The notes: generated by a model from the sequence alone, not told the origin. A DNA stretch of 43,465 nucleotides from Chara braunii (GCA_003427395.1 BFEA01000646.1:218535-261999), one strand, 5' to 3'; shown: positions 1 through 8,854, counted from the first letter of the stretch. Translations and numbers: made by a program.

Positions 1-640
1 GTTTTCTGCCTTCCCTTCTCACCTAATCTCACTCTTCCCTCAGTACTCTGCTTCTCTCCCGGCATACGCACACTAGCATTGTGTGTCTGACCAGATCTGC
101 ATTTCGTACTTACTGCAAAGAGAAAGCCTTTACGAAGTATCTNGCCNCTTCTTCTCACCGCATGACAAGGCGATACCCATATACCAGTCTTCAGTGCGCT
201 GGGGCGCTGCTGTGTCATCAACCAAATCCCTCTCTCACACTCGCACCCTCAATAACACTTCCCCCTTCGTCTTCCTGCGTAACCGCGTGGGCGCCGATGT
301 CTTCGCCTCGAGCTCGTCTCGCACCCTGTGACTGCCTGCGACTCTGCGGTGCCCTGCGTACACCTCGCACGCTTCCCCAATCCTCCTTCTGTCAACTGTC
401 CGAGCTTGCCTTTCGCGCTGGGCACTTCGTGCACATCCCCCCCATAGAATGACTGGTTCCTCCCTATATCCCCTTCCGTTCAGCTCTCGGCCTTGTTTTC
501 ACCCAGGGCGCTCAGAGAAGGCCACAGTCCTTCGTTGTTCCCAAACCGCTCGGGCTGGGCCCCGGTCAATCGCAGCACCCGGCACCCCCGACTGCGCCCG
601 CTTGATGACCATTCCCAGATCAGTACTTCGGGATCTCAAT
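1..640. other. unassigned sequence
   Basis: No gene, RNA or repeat could be supported here. The stretch is pyrimidine-rich at its start and carries two ambiguous bases (143 and 147). Short ORFs on both strands show no recognisable domain and overlap in several frames, as expected by chance. Confidence 0.5.
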
Positions 641-649
641 TTCCCTTTT

Positions 650-1475
650 CAGACCTGAAGGCTGACCCGCGCAAGTGATAATCGTAAGAGGCCACAGAGA
701 GCTCCAACCATCTGAGCAGCAGGTATGCCTATACCGAAATCTGATAATGGTACAGTGACCCACACCGCACTGATGGCGCACCGATCCTGAACAAAGCTTC
801 CCTGTTCCATAGTGTGCCGTGGAATGTAGCCACACTGGTGTAATCCCAAACCTGAACCTGAGTGCCGCACCCATACNAAATCACCACCGAAACCTGCACC
901 TTTGTCAACGTCGAGGTAGTTTCGGCCTGAAAATGAACCAAAATAGTATCCCAGGTCTGAAATAATCCGCAGCGCTGGTGCGGAACCTGAAATGAGTTAC
1001 CGTAGTGGTTCGGGTCCTGGAGATACCCCCTTCGGATGGTCCCGAACCCAAAAATAGGTCGCATTGGTGAATACATCAGCGTAGTCATCCCGAACGTGAA
1101 ATAGACTGGCGTAGTAGTCCCAAAGCTGAAATAAACCGCCATAGTGGCACCAAACTTGGAATAAATGGCCGCAGTGATGGTGCCGAGCCTGAGCTAAATA
1201 CCCGTGATAGCGCCGAACCTGGAATAACCTACCGTCCAGGTTCCGAACCTGAAATACATCGTCATAGTGGCTCGAGACCTGAAAGTAAGCCACCGTGGCG
1301 GTTCCGGCCCTGAAACAAATTGCCATGATGATGCTGATCCTGAAATAAATAGCCGTGATGATGTCGACCCTGGAAATAAATCACCCTGGTGCCCGAACCT
1401 GAAGTACGCCGATACCGGCTCAGGCCGAACCTCACACATGTCCGGTACCGAACCTGACATCATGCTGCCGGTCCA
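650..1475. repeat. degenerate ~31-bp minisatellite
   Basis: A unit resembling CCGAACCTGAAATAA followed by about 16 variable bases (often CCGTAGTGGT-like) recurs roughly every 30-31 bp. It is clearest from about 1090 to 1410, where unit starts fall near 1090, 1120, 1150, 1182, 1213, 1244, 1271, 1304, 1335, 1366 and 1396. Copies left of 1000 are more diverged and the array boundaries are approximate. On the minus strand the array stays open in long stretches and gives 10-11-residue quasi-repeats beginning FQV or YF. I treat these ORFs as by-products of the repeat. Confidence 0.75.
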
Positions 1476-1479
1476 ATGT

Positions 1480-2300
1480 AACACGATCCCACGCTGTCCA
1501 TATCCATGTGGTCATCGTCCGTACCGGCGGGCTCAGTAAGGTTAGTAATCAGGTAAATAGGGGACGCGTCATAGAGAGTTTCGATCATCGGGAGATAGCA
1601 AAAAAAAGTTAGAGCTCAGGGAATTNGATCAAATCTGGGTTCTGAGCTGACGGTGGGTATCCCAAGCAAAACCAGACCAGGCATCGAATAATCNTTAGCT
1701 CCTTTTTGTTCCATCATTTTTAATCGTTCTCCCTTTTCCTTAATTCTAATGTCTGCAATAGTGAATTAGCCGTAGGTTCACCAAAAGTGAATTCTGAAGG
1801 AGTTTAATCAAATGGTTGAAATTCTCTCTTTTCTTCTCTCCCCTACCATTTTAAATCCTTTTCTCTGGTTTTCTATTTCATTGCCGGAAACCTAAAATAA
1901 CGAGGTATTTTCCTCAAAATTTAAATGCCGCAAAAAAAATAAGGGAATTAAGGGATATTACGTTTTTTCTCTTCCCTCCTACTGTTCCCAATCTTTTTTC
2001 CCATCTTTAGTTTAGGTAAAAAAAAAGACAAAAATCTGAGGCCTCATTTCGGCCCCGGTCGTATGCCGCAAAAACGTTGCAGCGAAGTCAGTTCCCGCGA
2101 TGCCTCTCCGCAGCAGGCCAATCCGAGTCTAGCTCTCTAAACAGCCGGGAATGACAGTCCCTAGATGCGTCGAGTGTGGCCACTTATCTCGCCATCTTTG
2201 AGGATTACTCGTAAGGCTCAGTGCGCCTAGAATCAGGGGCACCCTGAGTTCCCCTAATTTTGCTGCCTGGTCATACGAGAGCACCATCAAAACACGGCCT
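1480..2300. other. AT-rich unassigned sequence
   Basis: Between the minisatellite and 2.3 kb there are A-runs and T-runs, ambiguous bases at 1626 and 1694, and no ORF or motif that I can support. Confidence 0.4.
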
Positions 2301-2598
2301 CGTCCCTGAGCCTAAGTCCCAAAACTGCAGATCTCAGGCGGCGCACTGCTTGCGGCCGCCTGACACCGTTCCCACTCTGATACCAGTGTGAAGGACCCGC
2401 CGGGATGGCGGTCCGTCAGGATGGCGACGAAGGGGATGAGGATGAGGGGGATGGAGAAGGAGCTGGATGGGACAGCGCAGCTCCGACGCAGACTCAACAC
2501 ACACGTACTGCAAACTGTGCAGATGAAGAATGAATGGAAAACAGACTGCAGCTGGGGTATACCCCCAAATGATGGACTGATTGGAGTGGACTGGACTG

Positions 2599-2624
2599 GC
2601 CTGGTACCGATAGTGGTACCAGGC
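2599..2624. repeat. perfect 10-bp inverted repeat
   Basis: Arms GCCTGGTACC and GGTACCAGGC are separated by six bases. It is a short hairpin with no T-tract behind it, so no terminator role is suggested. Confidence 0.6.
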
Positions 2625-2772
2625 AGGACTGGACTGAATTGACTGAGCACACGGCCTGTAGGGTCAGGCCATGGCCTGGTCCCACAGGCCGAACAGGCAA
2701 AATAGCCATATAGTCCTGGCTCTAGGCCAGGGCAGCCAGAGGGACGCTGCAATCAGCAAGCAGGATTGGACC

Positions 2773-2860
2773 ACCATTGATAAATTTCTTTTTTTTTTTT
2801 TTCTTTTTTTTTTGTATAAAGAATTTCTCGATTTATGCGTGTCATCCTTGCGCAGGGGCC

Positions 2861-2892
<32 letters not shown>

Positions 2893-2927
2893 ACGGATGT
2901 CCCGAAGGACTACCATTGATAAATTTC
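2773..2927 (-). mobile_element. retroposed U6 snRNA copy with 16-bp TSD
   Basis: The insertion is bounded by two identical copies of ACCATTGATAAATTTC at 2773-2788 and 2912-2927. Between them on the minus strand are a near-complete U6 snRNA sequence, about ten bases of non-U6 sequence (TCTTTATAC) and an A-rich tail (the T-run at 2789-2813 on the plus strand). A poly(A) tail plus a long TSD is the hallmark of LINE-machinery target-primed reverse transcription. The sequence shows the structure directly; the mechanism is inferred from known LINE retroposition. Confidence 0.9.
2822..2910 (-). ncRNA. U6: U6 spliceosomal snRNA retro-pseudogene (copy 1)
   Basis: Read on the minus strand it starts GTCCTTCGGGACATCCG, continues through TTAAAATTGGAACGATACAG and AGAAGATTAGCATGGCCCC, and reaches CGCATAAATCGAGAAAT. 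This includes the 5' stem-loop, the ACAGAGA box that pairs with 5' splice sites and the AGC triad of the catalytic core. The usual 3' end (GGTCC plus U-run) is missing and replaced by unrelated bases and poly(A). I see no plant upstream sequence element or TATA box at the expected distance on the minus-strand 5' side. With its TSD it is very likely a non-transcribed retrocopy. Confidence 0.88.
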
Positions 2928-3374
2928 ATCGGCGGCCCGTTTTCCATTTTGGGCGTTTTGTTCTGCCGGTGGCTGATATATGGGAAAGGTACTGATGGTT
3001 TAAGAGCAGACCTGCTGAGGAAGATCAACTGCTTTCGCATGGACTGGCGGGGTGGCGAGGAGGAGGCCCTGGGATGGATGGCATCAATTGAGTGGGACGG
3101 CTGCGAGAGCCAGTTGTTCAGAACCTGGCCCCCTGTAGCAGGAACTTCAGATTGAGATTCAGGGATTCGATTTGGCTGAAGATTGATGCCTCCACCCTCC
3201 TTCGTCGGCCTGCGGATTTTCCCATCCCCTTCCCCCCGCATACCCAAGCTCTGGGCCTTGACTTTCCCCCAGATGTTGGTGCTTTCCCGCAGGTTGCAGT
3301 GTTACGGAAAGGAGGAGGAAGAGAACAGGACCTGAGGCAATGCTGCTTGTGCTTTCAGTTTATCTGGCACAAGG

Positions 3375-3495
3375 CTCAACTAGGAAAGAGTATAGGATTG
3401 AATGCCTGAATCTGGATGTGTTTGTGGTAAGCTGCAGAAAATTGAGATTGAATGTCCAGATGCAGGAGCTTAACGCAATCCTCTTTGGTAGTGGG
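3375..3495. mobile_element. fold-back (hairpin MITE-like) element, copy A
   Basis: The sequence begins near AACTAGGAAAGAG and ends near CTCTTTGGTAGTGGG, so its ends are inverted versions of each other. The interior contains CTGAATCTGGATGTGTTTG, GCTGCAGAAAATTGAG and a reverse-complement-like right half. It belongs to the same family as 3998-4151, 7796-7919 and 8016-8080 but is more diverged. ORFs across it are chance products. Confidence 0.6.
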
Positions 3496-3858
3496 AGCTC
3501 GCCCCAGGGGACCCAGGTTAGGTTGAAGAGGCAGAATTGCATTGTCCACAGTGCTACACACCCTGGCAGTAAATTCCCTGGGAGACCAAGGCAATCAATG
3601 CTGCAGGGCACATCTTGATCAGATCATTCTGAATGGGTTTCATGCAGGCGCTGGTCCCCACCAATAGAAGGGAGTCATTCAGCGCAGCAATCTACTATTG
3701 GAGGGGGGTCTTATCTCGTCTCACAGTAGCCCTGACAGATGTCTCATAAAAAACAAAAAAAAATGTTTCGTTTATTAAAAAAAAGGACGACGGTCTTTAA
3801 GTATCATCATTGAATTGATTGGCCCCAGGTAATTCAGTATGACTATCCTGATTATTTT

Positions 3859-3927
3859 GGTTGCATCTGGATTCGAACTCAGGTACGTATTTCAACAGGT
3901 CATTGGTGTACCAACTGAGCTAGGTCC
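3859..3927 (-). mobile_element. tRNA-derived SINE head (Pol III A and B boxes)
   Basis: On the minus strand an A box TAGCTCAGTTGG and a B box GAGTTCGAATCC (one mismatch to consensus) lie at tRNA-like spacing. The acceptor ends do not pair well, so this is not an intact tRNA gene. The anticodon-loop region reads TTGAAAT, loosely like tRNA-Phe, but the parent tRNA is uncertain. About 75 bases further on the minus strand there is a T-run (A-run at 3777-3784 on plus) that could end Pol III transcription. A related tRNA-like sequence is duplicated at 10.8-10.97 kb. Confidence 0.6.
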
Positions 3928-3997
3928 GTTGGCTGGATTACAACAATGGAACCCCCCCCATCTTGTCGATTTCTCTCCTCTTCCTGGATCCAGGTCC

Positions 3998-4151
3998 CAC
4001 TAGCAAAGAGGATTGGATTTGACACCCGAATCTGGACTTCATCACGGTGTTTGTTAGAGAGGTGCAGAAAATTGAGACTTAACTGCTTTTCTGCATCTCT
4101 GCATAGAACACATCCAGTTTCAGGAGCTTAATCCAATCATCTTTGCCAGTG
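3998..4151. mobile_element. fold-back (hairpin MITE-like) element, copy B
   Basis: This is the clearest copy. The left arm CACTAGCAAAGAGGATTGG pairs with the right arm CCAATCATCTTTGCCAGTG. Pairing continues inward through GATTTGACACCCGAATCTGGA and GTGTTTGTTAGAGAGGTGCA against their complements, so the two arms span almost the whole 154 bp. It has no coding capacity. Palindromic elements of this kind are usually classed as fold-back or MITE elements; the parent transposase is not visible. Confidence 0.75.
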
Positions 4152-4753
4152 AGAGGTTGTCCCTTCTGTGCTGAGCCTTCTCTGACATTCTCTCTTTCTC
4201 GGACTTGGTGAAGTATACCTCGGTGTCCCCGAGATAGTCGACTGTTTAAAAAAAAAAAAAAAAAAAGAATTCAAAATTTAGAAAAGAATGTTTGTTGAGA
4301 TCTAAATTGACAATGTTTGCAAATTGCAATAACCCATGCTGATTGCCTCCTGGAAAGTCTGAGGGCATTACCGAGCCGCACTCAGACTCAGGCCGAAGGG
4401 GCAAAAGACCCCACATAAGGATTCAGGGCCTGTGCGAGTTACAGTTGACTAAAGTCAACTGTCGGATTCCCAACAGACAAAGTCAAAGCGTACCCAGCCT
4501 AGGCCGCCGGTCAGACGCACACACTTGTTTGTATGCAGGTACCCAGACAGCATCAGGACCAAGGGGATCAGATTCTGCAACTGTACAATCCAGGCCCTCG
4601 GCTGTGAGTCAATCTGTACGACTGTGGAAAGGGGACCTGAGGCCAGACAGCCTCGCCAAATGCTACATAAGGCTGGGTCTCCGGGTGGTCAACATTCAGT
4701 CTTGCTATGCTGCTTTGACACTGGCTCGACTCTGACTGGACGCTGGCATTGAA

Positions 4754-4815
4754 GCTGGCTCGACGCTGGCTCGACGCTGGCTCGACGCTGGCTCGACGCT
4801 GGCTCGACGCTGGCT
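4754..4815. repeat. 11-bp tandem repeat (GCTGGCTCGAC), about 5.6 copies
   Basis: Five exact copies of GCTGGCTCGAC plus a partial sixth lie inside the solo LTR. Diverged copies precede them from about 4725. ORFs here translate into an alternating Ser/Arg/Ala pattern purely because of the repeat. Confidence 0.9.
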
Positions 4816-4889
4816 GTGCGCAGGCACTGTGGACGACGACGCGGGACTGTGGCAGCGTGCTGGCGTTTTCTGTTCTGTGCGCCAGGCAT

Positions 4890-5165
4890 TGCTGATGTGG
4901 CGCTTCCACCTGTCTACCCTGCTGATGTGGAGCATGCCACTTGTCTACATTGGCGATGTGGCGTATGCCACTTGCCTACATTGCTGATGTTGCGCATGCT
5001 ACTTATCTACATTGCTGATGTGGCGCTGCCACCTGTCTACATTGTGCTGCTGATGTGGCGCTGCCACCTGTCTACATTGTGTTGCTGATGTGGCGCCACC
5101 ACCTGTCTTCATTGATGATGAGGCGCACGCCACCTGTCTCTGCGTCTGACATGGCATTGGCCACG
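4890..5165. repeat. minisatellite based on GCTGATGTGGCG, ~31-35-bp units
   Basis: About eight units share GCTGATGTGG followed by CGCNGCCACCTGTCTACATT with variable spacing. It lies in the central part of the solo LTR. The core GATGTGG differs from the TGACGTGG motifs of the related element at 37.5-38.5 kb by one C-to-T change at a CpG. Confidence 0.85.
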
Positions 5166-5298
5166 CTGTCTACATGAGGTGACTGGTTGTGACAAGGAGG
5201 GAGATCAGAATCTGTGGATGATTGGGATCGGGTACTCACCTGAGGTTGACGTCGTTACCGTATTCTGCTGTCGTCTTCTTGGTCTTCACGAGAAAAAG

Positions 5299-5314
5299 AG
5301 TGCCACGTGGCACT
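5299..5314. promoter_or_regulatory. 16-bp palindromic G-box
   Basis: AGTGCCACGTGGCACT is a perfect palindrome centred on CACGTG, the plant G-box bound by bZIP and bHLH factors. It lies in the 3' part of the solo LTR, about 50 bp before a TGACGTGG at 5361-5368. Whether it acts as an LTR promoter element is inference. Confidence 0.5.
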
Positions 5315-5899
5315 TCTGGGTGATCAGGACTTATCATACTTGTTATCATATACTGGTTGATGACGTGGAGGCGAGAGGAAGCCCGGAGAAGAAGTGAAGT
5401 TTGATTGGATCACTCTTGTGTGATCATTGTTTATCTCTTCCACCTTCTCCTCTGTCTCTCCTCCCTCCACTCTCTTCGTCTATTGGTAACGAGATACTGT
5501 TTCAGATATCACCTCACGTTAACTGGAGACTTTGTGCAGATCTGAGACTACTTGCGCTTTGACGTCTGATGAGTATCTGCCAGACTGGGTTCATTACAAA
5601 ATAGATGTTCCCCCCCCAAAAAAAACAACAACAACAACAACCGCGAGGCCGTACGATCATCTTGACAGCTCATGATCGAGTGGATCAAATTTGTTTGTTC
5701 CCCCTTTTTTTTGCCTTTTTTTAATTAATATTAAGAAAAAAAGATTTCGAACGTATCTCAGGTATCTGGACGTCATTGTGGGTCTAAATTAAGCTGATCC
5801 TGACATTAGAGGATTCCGGTCAGGATGATTGTTTTCTCTTTTTTCAAGTTTTTTAACTTTTTTTTTTTCCCTTTTTTTTCTTCGGACCTTTTCCCTACC

Positions 5900-5931
5900 A
5901 TTTTCTCTATTTGTGCGTGTCATCCTTGCGA
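5900..5931 (-). ncRNA. U6: 5'-truncated U6 snRNA fragment
   Basis: On the minus strand the sequence CGCAAGGATGACACGCACAAAT followed by AGAGAAAATGGT matches the 3' part of U6, then runs into A-rich sequence (T-rich on plus, 5845-5882). The part upstream of GCGCAAGG is missing. It fits a 5'-truncated retroposed copy, though no TSD was found. Confidence 0.65.
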
Positions 5932-6038
5932 GCAGAAATTGGAGCTGATACAGAAAACAAAGAGGGGCAAAAGAATAATAATAATATAAAAAATCAACCA
6001 ACCAATTTTAATTAGCTGAAAGCTAAAAAGGTGGGTTA

Positions 6039-7390
6039 TTGCTCTTTGCCTGGAATAAAATTTTGCCCACAGTCCGAGAGAAACCTTCCACGAAATCAGA
6101 AATCCTACTTCAACCCTTATTTGACAACCCCCTTATCCTCCAGGAAGACTTCTCAGTGATCTCACCCTTCTCCGCAGGTGACCGAAAAGGCAGCTTTGGC
6201 AGGAGATCTCCAAAAATACCGAGACTGCGCAATCTCCGACGCAACTTAAGCAAACTTCTTGCTGCCATTCCACCAAACTGGGAGGTCATGCTCAAACAAC
6301 CAGGGCCTCTGTGCGCGTACACAACACCTGGTTCAGGAGAATAGGAAACGAAAACTGCGTCTGGAGAACTGTAGGCCCGGATATACCCCCAGGGATCAAG
6401 GTTCAGAAATGGTCATATTTTCCGATAGGACCACACAGAACCAACCTCTAAATCTCATGGAAGAAAAGAGCATCCACCTAGACGAGGATTGGAACCAAGT
6501 GACAGAGGTCTGACTCAGAGTTTGGACCAGATTTGACAAAACTGGCAAAGAACATGATTGCATTTTGGACAGAGAAGCGGATACCAATGCAGTGGACCCC
6601 TTCCTTTTGGGCTGGGGGCTTCAAAGTGAGGGAATCCAAATCGACTTTGTGCCACTGAGACAATACAAAACAAAAAGTTTAACTGGAATGTCGGCTCAGA
6701 GGGAAAAGGCCCAAAAGAAACCTGTCAGGGTTGCAGCCGAAAGATGCAATCAAACATCCACTGTTAATCAAATGACAGAAGGTAATATCTTGAAGGTATG
6801 GAAACAGCTAAAGGAATTACCCAAACAAAGAGTTCCAAGTCGTCTATGGACGCAATCAATCTAATAGATCATTGGATATAGTACCGTCCCATCTGCAGAG
6901 TGGCTGATTTCTAAACAGATGGAAATTCCTCGAAACTGTTCGAGATGTAGGTGGGGGGCCTGGGAGTCGACACGACACGACACCTTTGGTTTCGCTGCCC
7001 ATTTTCCCTTCGGATTTGGCAGTGGTGGACTCGGAGGAAGCATTGGCACGCCTTCTCTGCTCAGCCTGGTTCCTTTCAGTGGACAGATGATTGGATTGAG
7101 ACAAGGATAAGCCCAGCGGTACAGAATTACTCATCAGGGTGGGGATACGTGGGGGACAAGTTTGTCAAGGCATCATCATCATGAGCGCCGTATGGCACTC
7201 CCGGAATATTGCACTATTCAAAGGAGAACTTCCTGGCAAAGGCCAGATGCAGGCTCAGATCCGGAGGCAGACGCGCCTTACAATGATCCTGCTGGACCAT
7301 AAACGTAAAGGTCCGATCATTCGGTTCTCAAAGACATGCATTGGGGTACAAAATACAAGCTGGCTAAGTGAGATAGCTACCAAAGAGTGA
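6039..7390 (+). pseudogene. LINE (L1-type) ORF2 C-terminal remnant
   Basis: Several frames carry pieces of the C-terminal region of a plant LINE polyprotein. Near 6105-6200 QPLFDNPLI matches the segment after the RT domain. Near 6965-7030 DTTRHLWFRCPFSLRIWQWW matches the zinc-binding zf-RVT module (compare ETIEHMFLRCPGAVWLWRWW at 21.2 kb, minus). Near 7180-7215 SAVWHSRNIALFK matches the usual C-terminal W-x-x-R-N motif. Stops and frameshifts are numerous, so it cannot encode a protein. The upstream RT and endonuclease are absent. Boundaries are approximate. Confidence 0.7.
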
Positions 7391-7795
7391 TCTTGGGACC
7401 ATGGTTGGGTAGCAAACTGTAAACTTTGTCAGCTAGAAAGCCTGCAGGGTGCAGAACTGCTCTGAGTTCTTCTATTTCCGGCTCCCTTCAACAGCAGTAC
7501 ATTAAAAAATGCAGAGTTTCATCCTAAGGCTAAGGCTTTCATTGCTTCCAGTGGAACTAGATAAACAAATGCAGATCAGACAGCCGCCAGGCTGAGAGGT
7601 TCTACAGGCAGAGGTTAGGGTCCTCCCTGAGATAAATAACGGGACGCTGGACCCGTTTTCCAGACCGTTAGGTTATCTACAAGTGAAGCCGAGCAATGCT
7701 CTCGGTAACTGGTTACTTGGCCCTCTGGGTAGACTGTGGGGACCACAGCCCCGATTCCTCACTCTTTTTTTTTATAAGGGACGCTGGGCCCGGTT

Positions 7796-7919
7796 CAGCA
7801 AAGAGGAATAGATTTAATGCTTCCATCTGGACGTGTTTTTGGAGAGGTGCAGAAAATGGCTATCGATATGCTTTTCTGCATCTCTGCAGAGAAATCCAGG
7901 TTCAATCCTCTTTGCTAGG
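7796..7919. mobile_element. fold-back (hairpin MITE-like) element, copy C
   Basis: Left end CAGCAAAGAGGAATAGATTT and right end CAATCCTCTTTGCTAG are inverted. The centre pairs AGAGGTGCAGAAAA with TTTTCTGCATCTCT around a loop of about 15 bases. It is the same family as 3998-4151. The right half and the following purine stretch are duplicated at 8016-8135. Confidence 0.75.
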
Positions 7920-7948
7920 AGGACCTCGCCCCTGGACCATCATTGGTA

Positions 7949-8335
7949 GCAAGAGGAAAAACAATGAGGAGGAGGAGGAGGAGGAGGGGGAGGCAAAGTA
8001 AGAAGACGAGTAAGATTTCTGCATCTCTGCAGAAAACAGATCCAGATTCAGGCGCTTAGTCCAATCCTCATTGCTAGTGGCACCTCGCCCCTTGGACCAT
8101 CATGGGTAGCAGAAGGAAAAACATGAAGGAGGAGGAGGAGAAGTAAGAAAAGAAGTAAGAAAAGGAGTAAGAAAAGGAGTAAGAAAAGGAGTAAGAGAGA
8201 GAGGAGGAGGAGGAGGAGGAGGGGGAGTAAGAGAAAGAAGAGGAGGCGGAGGTGGAAGAGGAGGAAGAGGAGGAATAGGAGTAGGAGGAGGAGAAGGAAG
8301 ACAAGGAATAAGAGGAGGAGGAGAGTACAAGTCAA
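7949..8335 (+). repeat. polypurine (GGA/GAA) tract, interrupted
   Basis: Purine-only or nearly purine-only DNA occupies 7949-8015 and 8110-8330, with GAG/GGA triplets and an 11-12-bp unit (GTAAGAAAAGGA) repeated near 8146-8200. The interruption at 8016-8110 is a copy of the fold-back element's right half. Long poly-Leu and poly-Ser ORFs on the minus strand are repeat artefacts. Confidence 0.85.
8016..8080. mobile_element. fold-back element, right half only (copy D)
   Basis: TTTCTGCATCTCTGCAGAAAACAG to CCAATCCTCATTGCTAGTGG matches the right arm of copy C and copy B. Similarity to copy C continues past the hairpin end (ACCTCGCCCC, GGACCATCAT, GTAGCA, then purines). This suggests copy D arose by local duplication of the copy C right half with its flank. 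Confidence 0.7.
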
Positions 8336-8553
8336 CTCATTCTTGACAATCATGGACGGAATGTAACCGGAATCGTGGACAAATTCATCCAGGGATCAGA
8401 GGAGGAAGAGGGGGATCTTCACCCCCATCAGCAGCTGAAAAATATCCTCTTGAGTCATTTGTTCTGCTTTTTCTTTATTTTCTTGCTCCGTTTTTCTGCA
8501 CACAGGATCTTCACCCCGGAAGCGAACAAAGATTTTTTTATTTTTATTTTTTT

Positions 8554-8650
8554 GGACCATTTGTCGATTTATGCGTGTCATCCTTGCGCAGGGCCCATGC
8601 TAATCTTCTCTCTCTGTATCGTTCCAATTTTAACGGATGTCCCGAAGGAC
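8554..8650 (-). ncRNA. U6: U6 spliceosomal snRNA retro-pseudogene (copy 2)
   Basis: On the minus strand it runs from GTCCTTCGGGACATCCG to the canonical 3' end ACAAATGGTCC, so it is full-length. It differs from copy 1 by a 4-base CT insertion before the AGAAGATTAGC region (ACAGAGAGAGAAG) and by GCATGGGCCC in place of GCATGGCCCC. An A-rich tail follows the 3' end (T-rich 8530-8553 on plus) instead of a simple U-run, and an A-run precedes the 5' end, so TSDs cannot be resolved. The insertion lies in or beside the ACAGAGA box and would likely impair function. A retrocopy is more likely than a working gene. Confidence 0.85.
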
Positions 8651-8803
8651 TTTTTTTTTTCTTTCAAAAAATGCAAGAAATAAACAAGTGAAAAACAAAA
8701 AAGAGGAGAGAGGTCGCAATCAAATATAGAAGGAAACGGAAGCAAGGATTCAGTCTCTTTCTTTCTTTCTCTTTTTCCAGCCTCTTGTTTAAAAGGGTTT
8801 CGA

Positions 8804-8854
8804 TTTAAATTCAATTACAATTTAAATTCAATTACAATTTAAATTCAATTACAA
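8804..8854. repeat. 17-bp tandem repeat x3
   Basis: TTTAAATTCAATTACAA is repeated three times without change. The surrounding 8656-9158 holds AT-rich sequence and TCCGTTCCGTTATT-like inverted words but no gene that I can support. Confidence 0.9.

Larger units (their letters stand above)
4325..5598 (+). mobile_element. solo LTR related to the 37-kb retrotransposon
   Basis: The stretch begins TGCAATAAC and ends ATTACA, matching the termini of the LTR at 37001-38096 (TGCAATAAC ... ATTGCA). Internal matches include GCAACTGTACAATCCAGGCC followed by a GGCTGTGAG segment, versus GCAATTGTACGACATCCAGG followed by the same segment, and a related 3' end (GACTGGGTTCATTACA versus GACTAGGTACATTGCA). The same four bases, AAAT, occur immediately outside both ends (4321-4324 and 5599-5602), a possible short TSD. 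No primer-binding site follows, so this is a solo LTR left after recombination or a truncated copy. Homology is diverged but co-linear. Confidence 0.75.

Noticed and set aside
3859-3927. Functional tRNA gene
   Set aside because: A and B boxes are good but the acceptor stem does not pair and the anticodon arm is weak, so a SINE head or decayed tRNA is more likely.
4720-4910. Minus-strand ORFs with SSQRRASVEPA repeats
   Set aside because: They arise from the 11-bp repeat inside the solo LTR and change frame with each unit.
8048-8353. Leu-rich minus-strand ORF that could pass as a membrane protein
   Set aside because: It is a by-product of the polypurine tract; all three minus frames are equally open.
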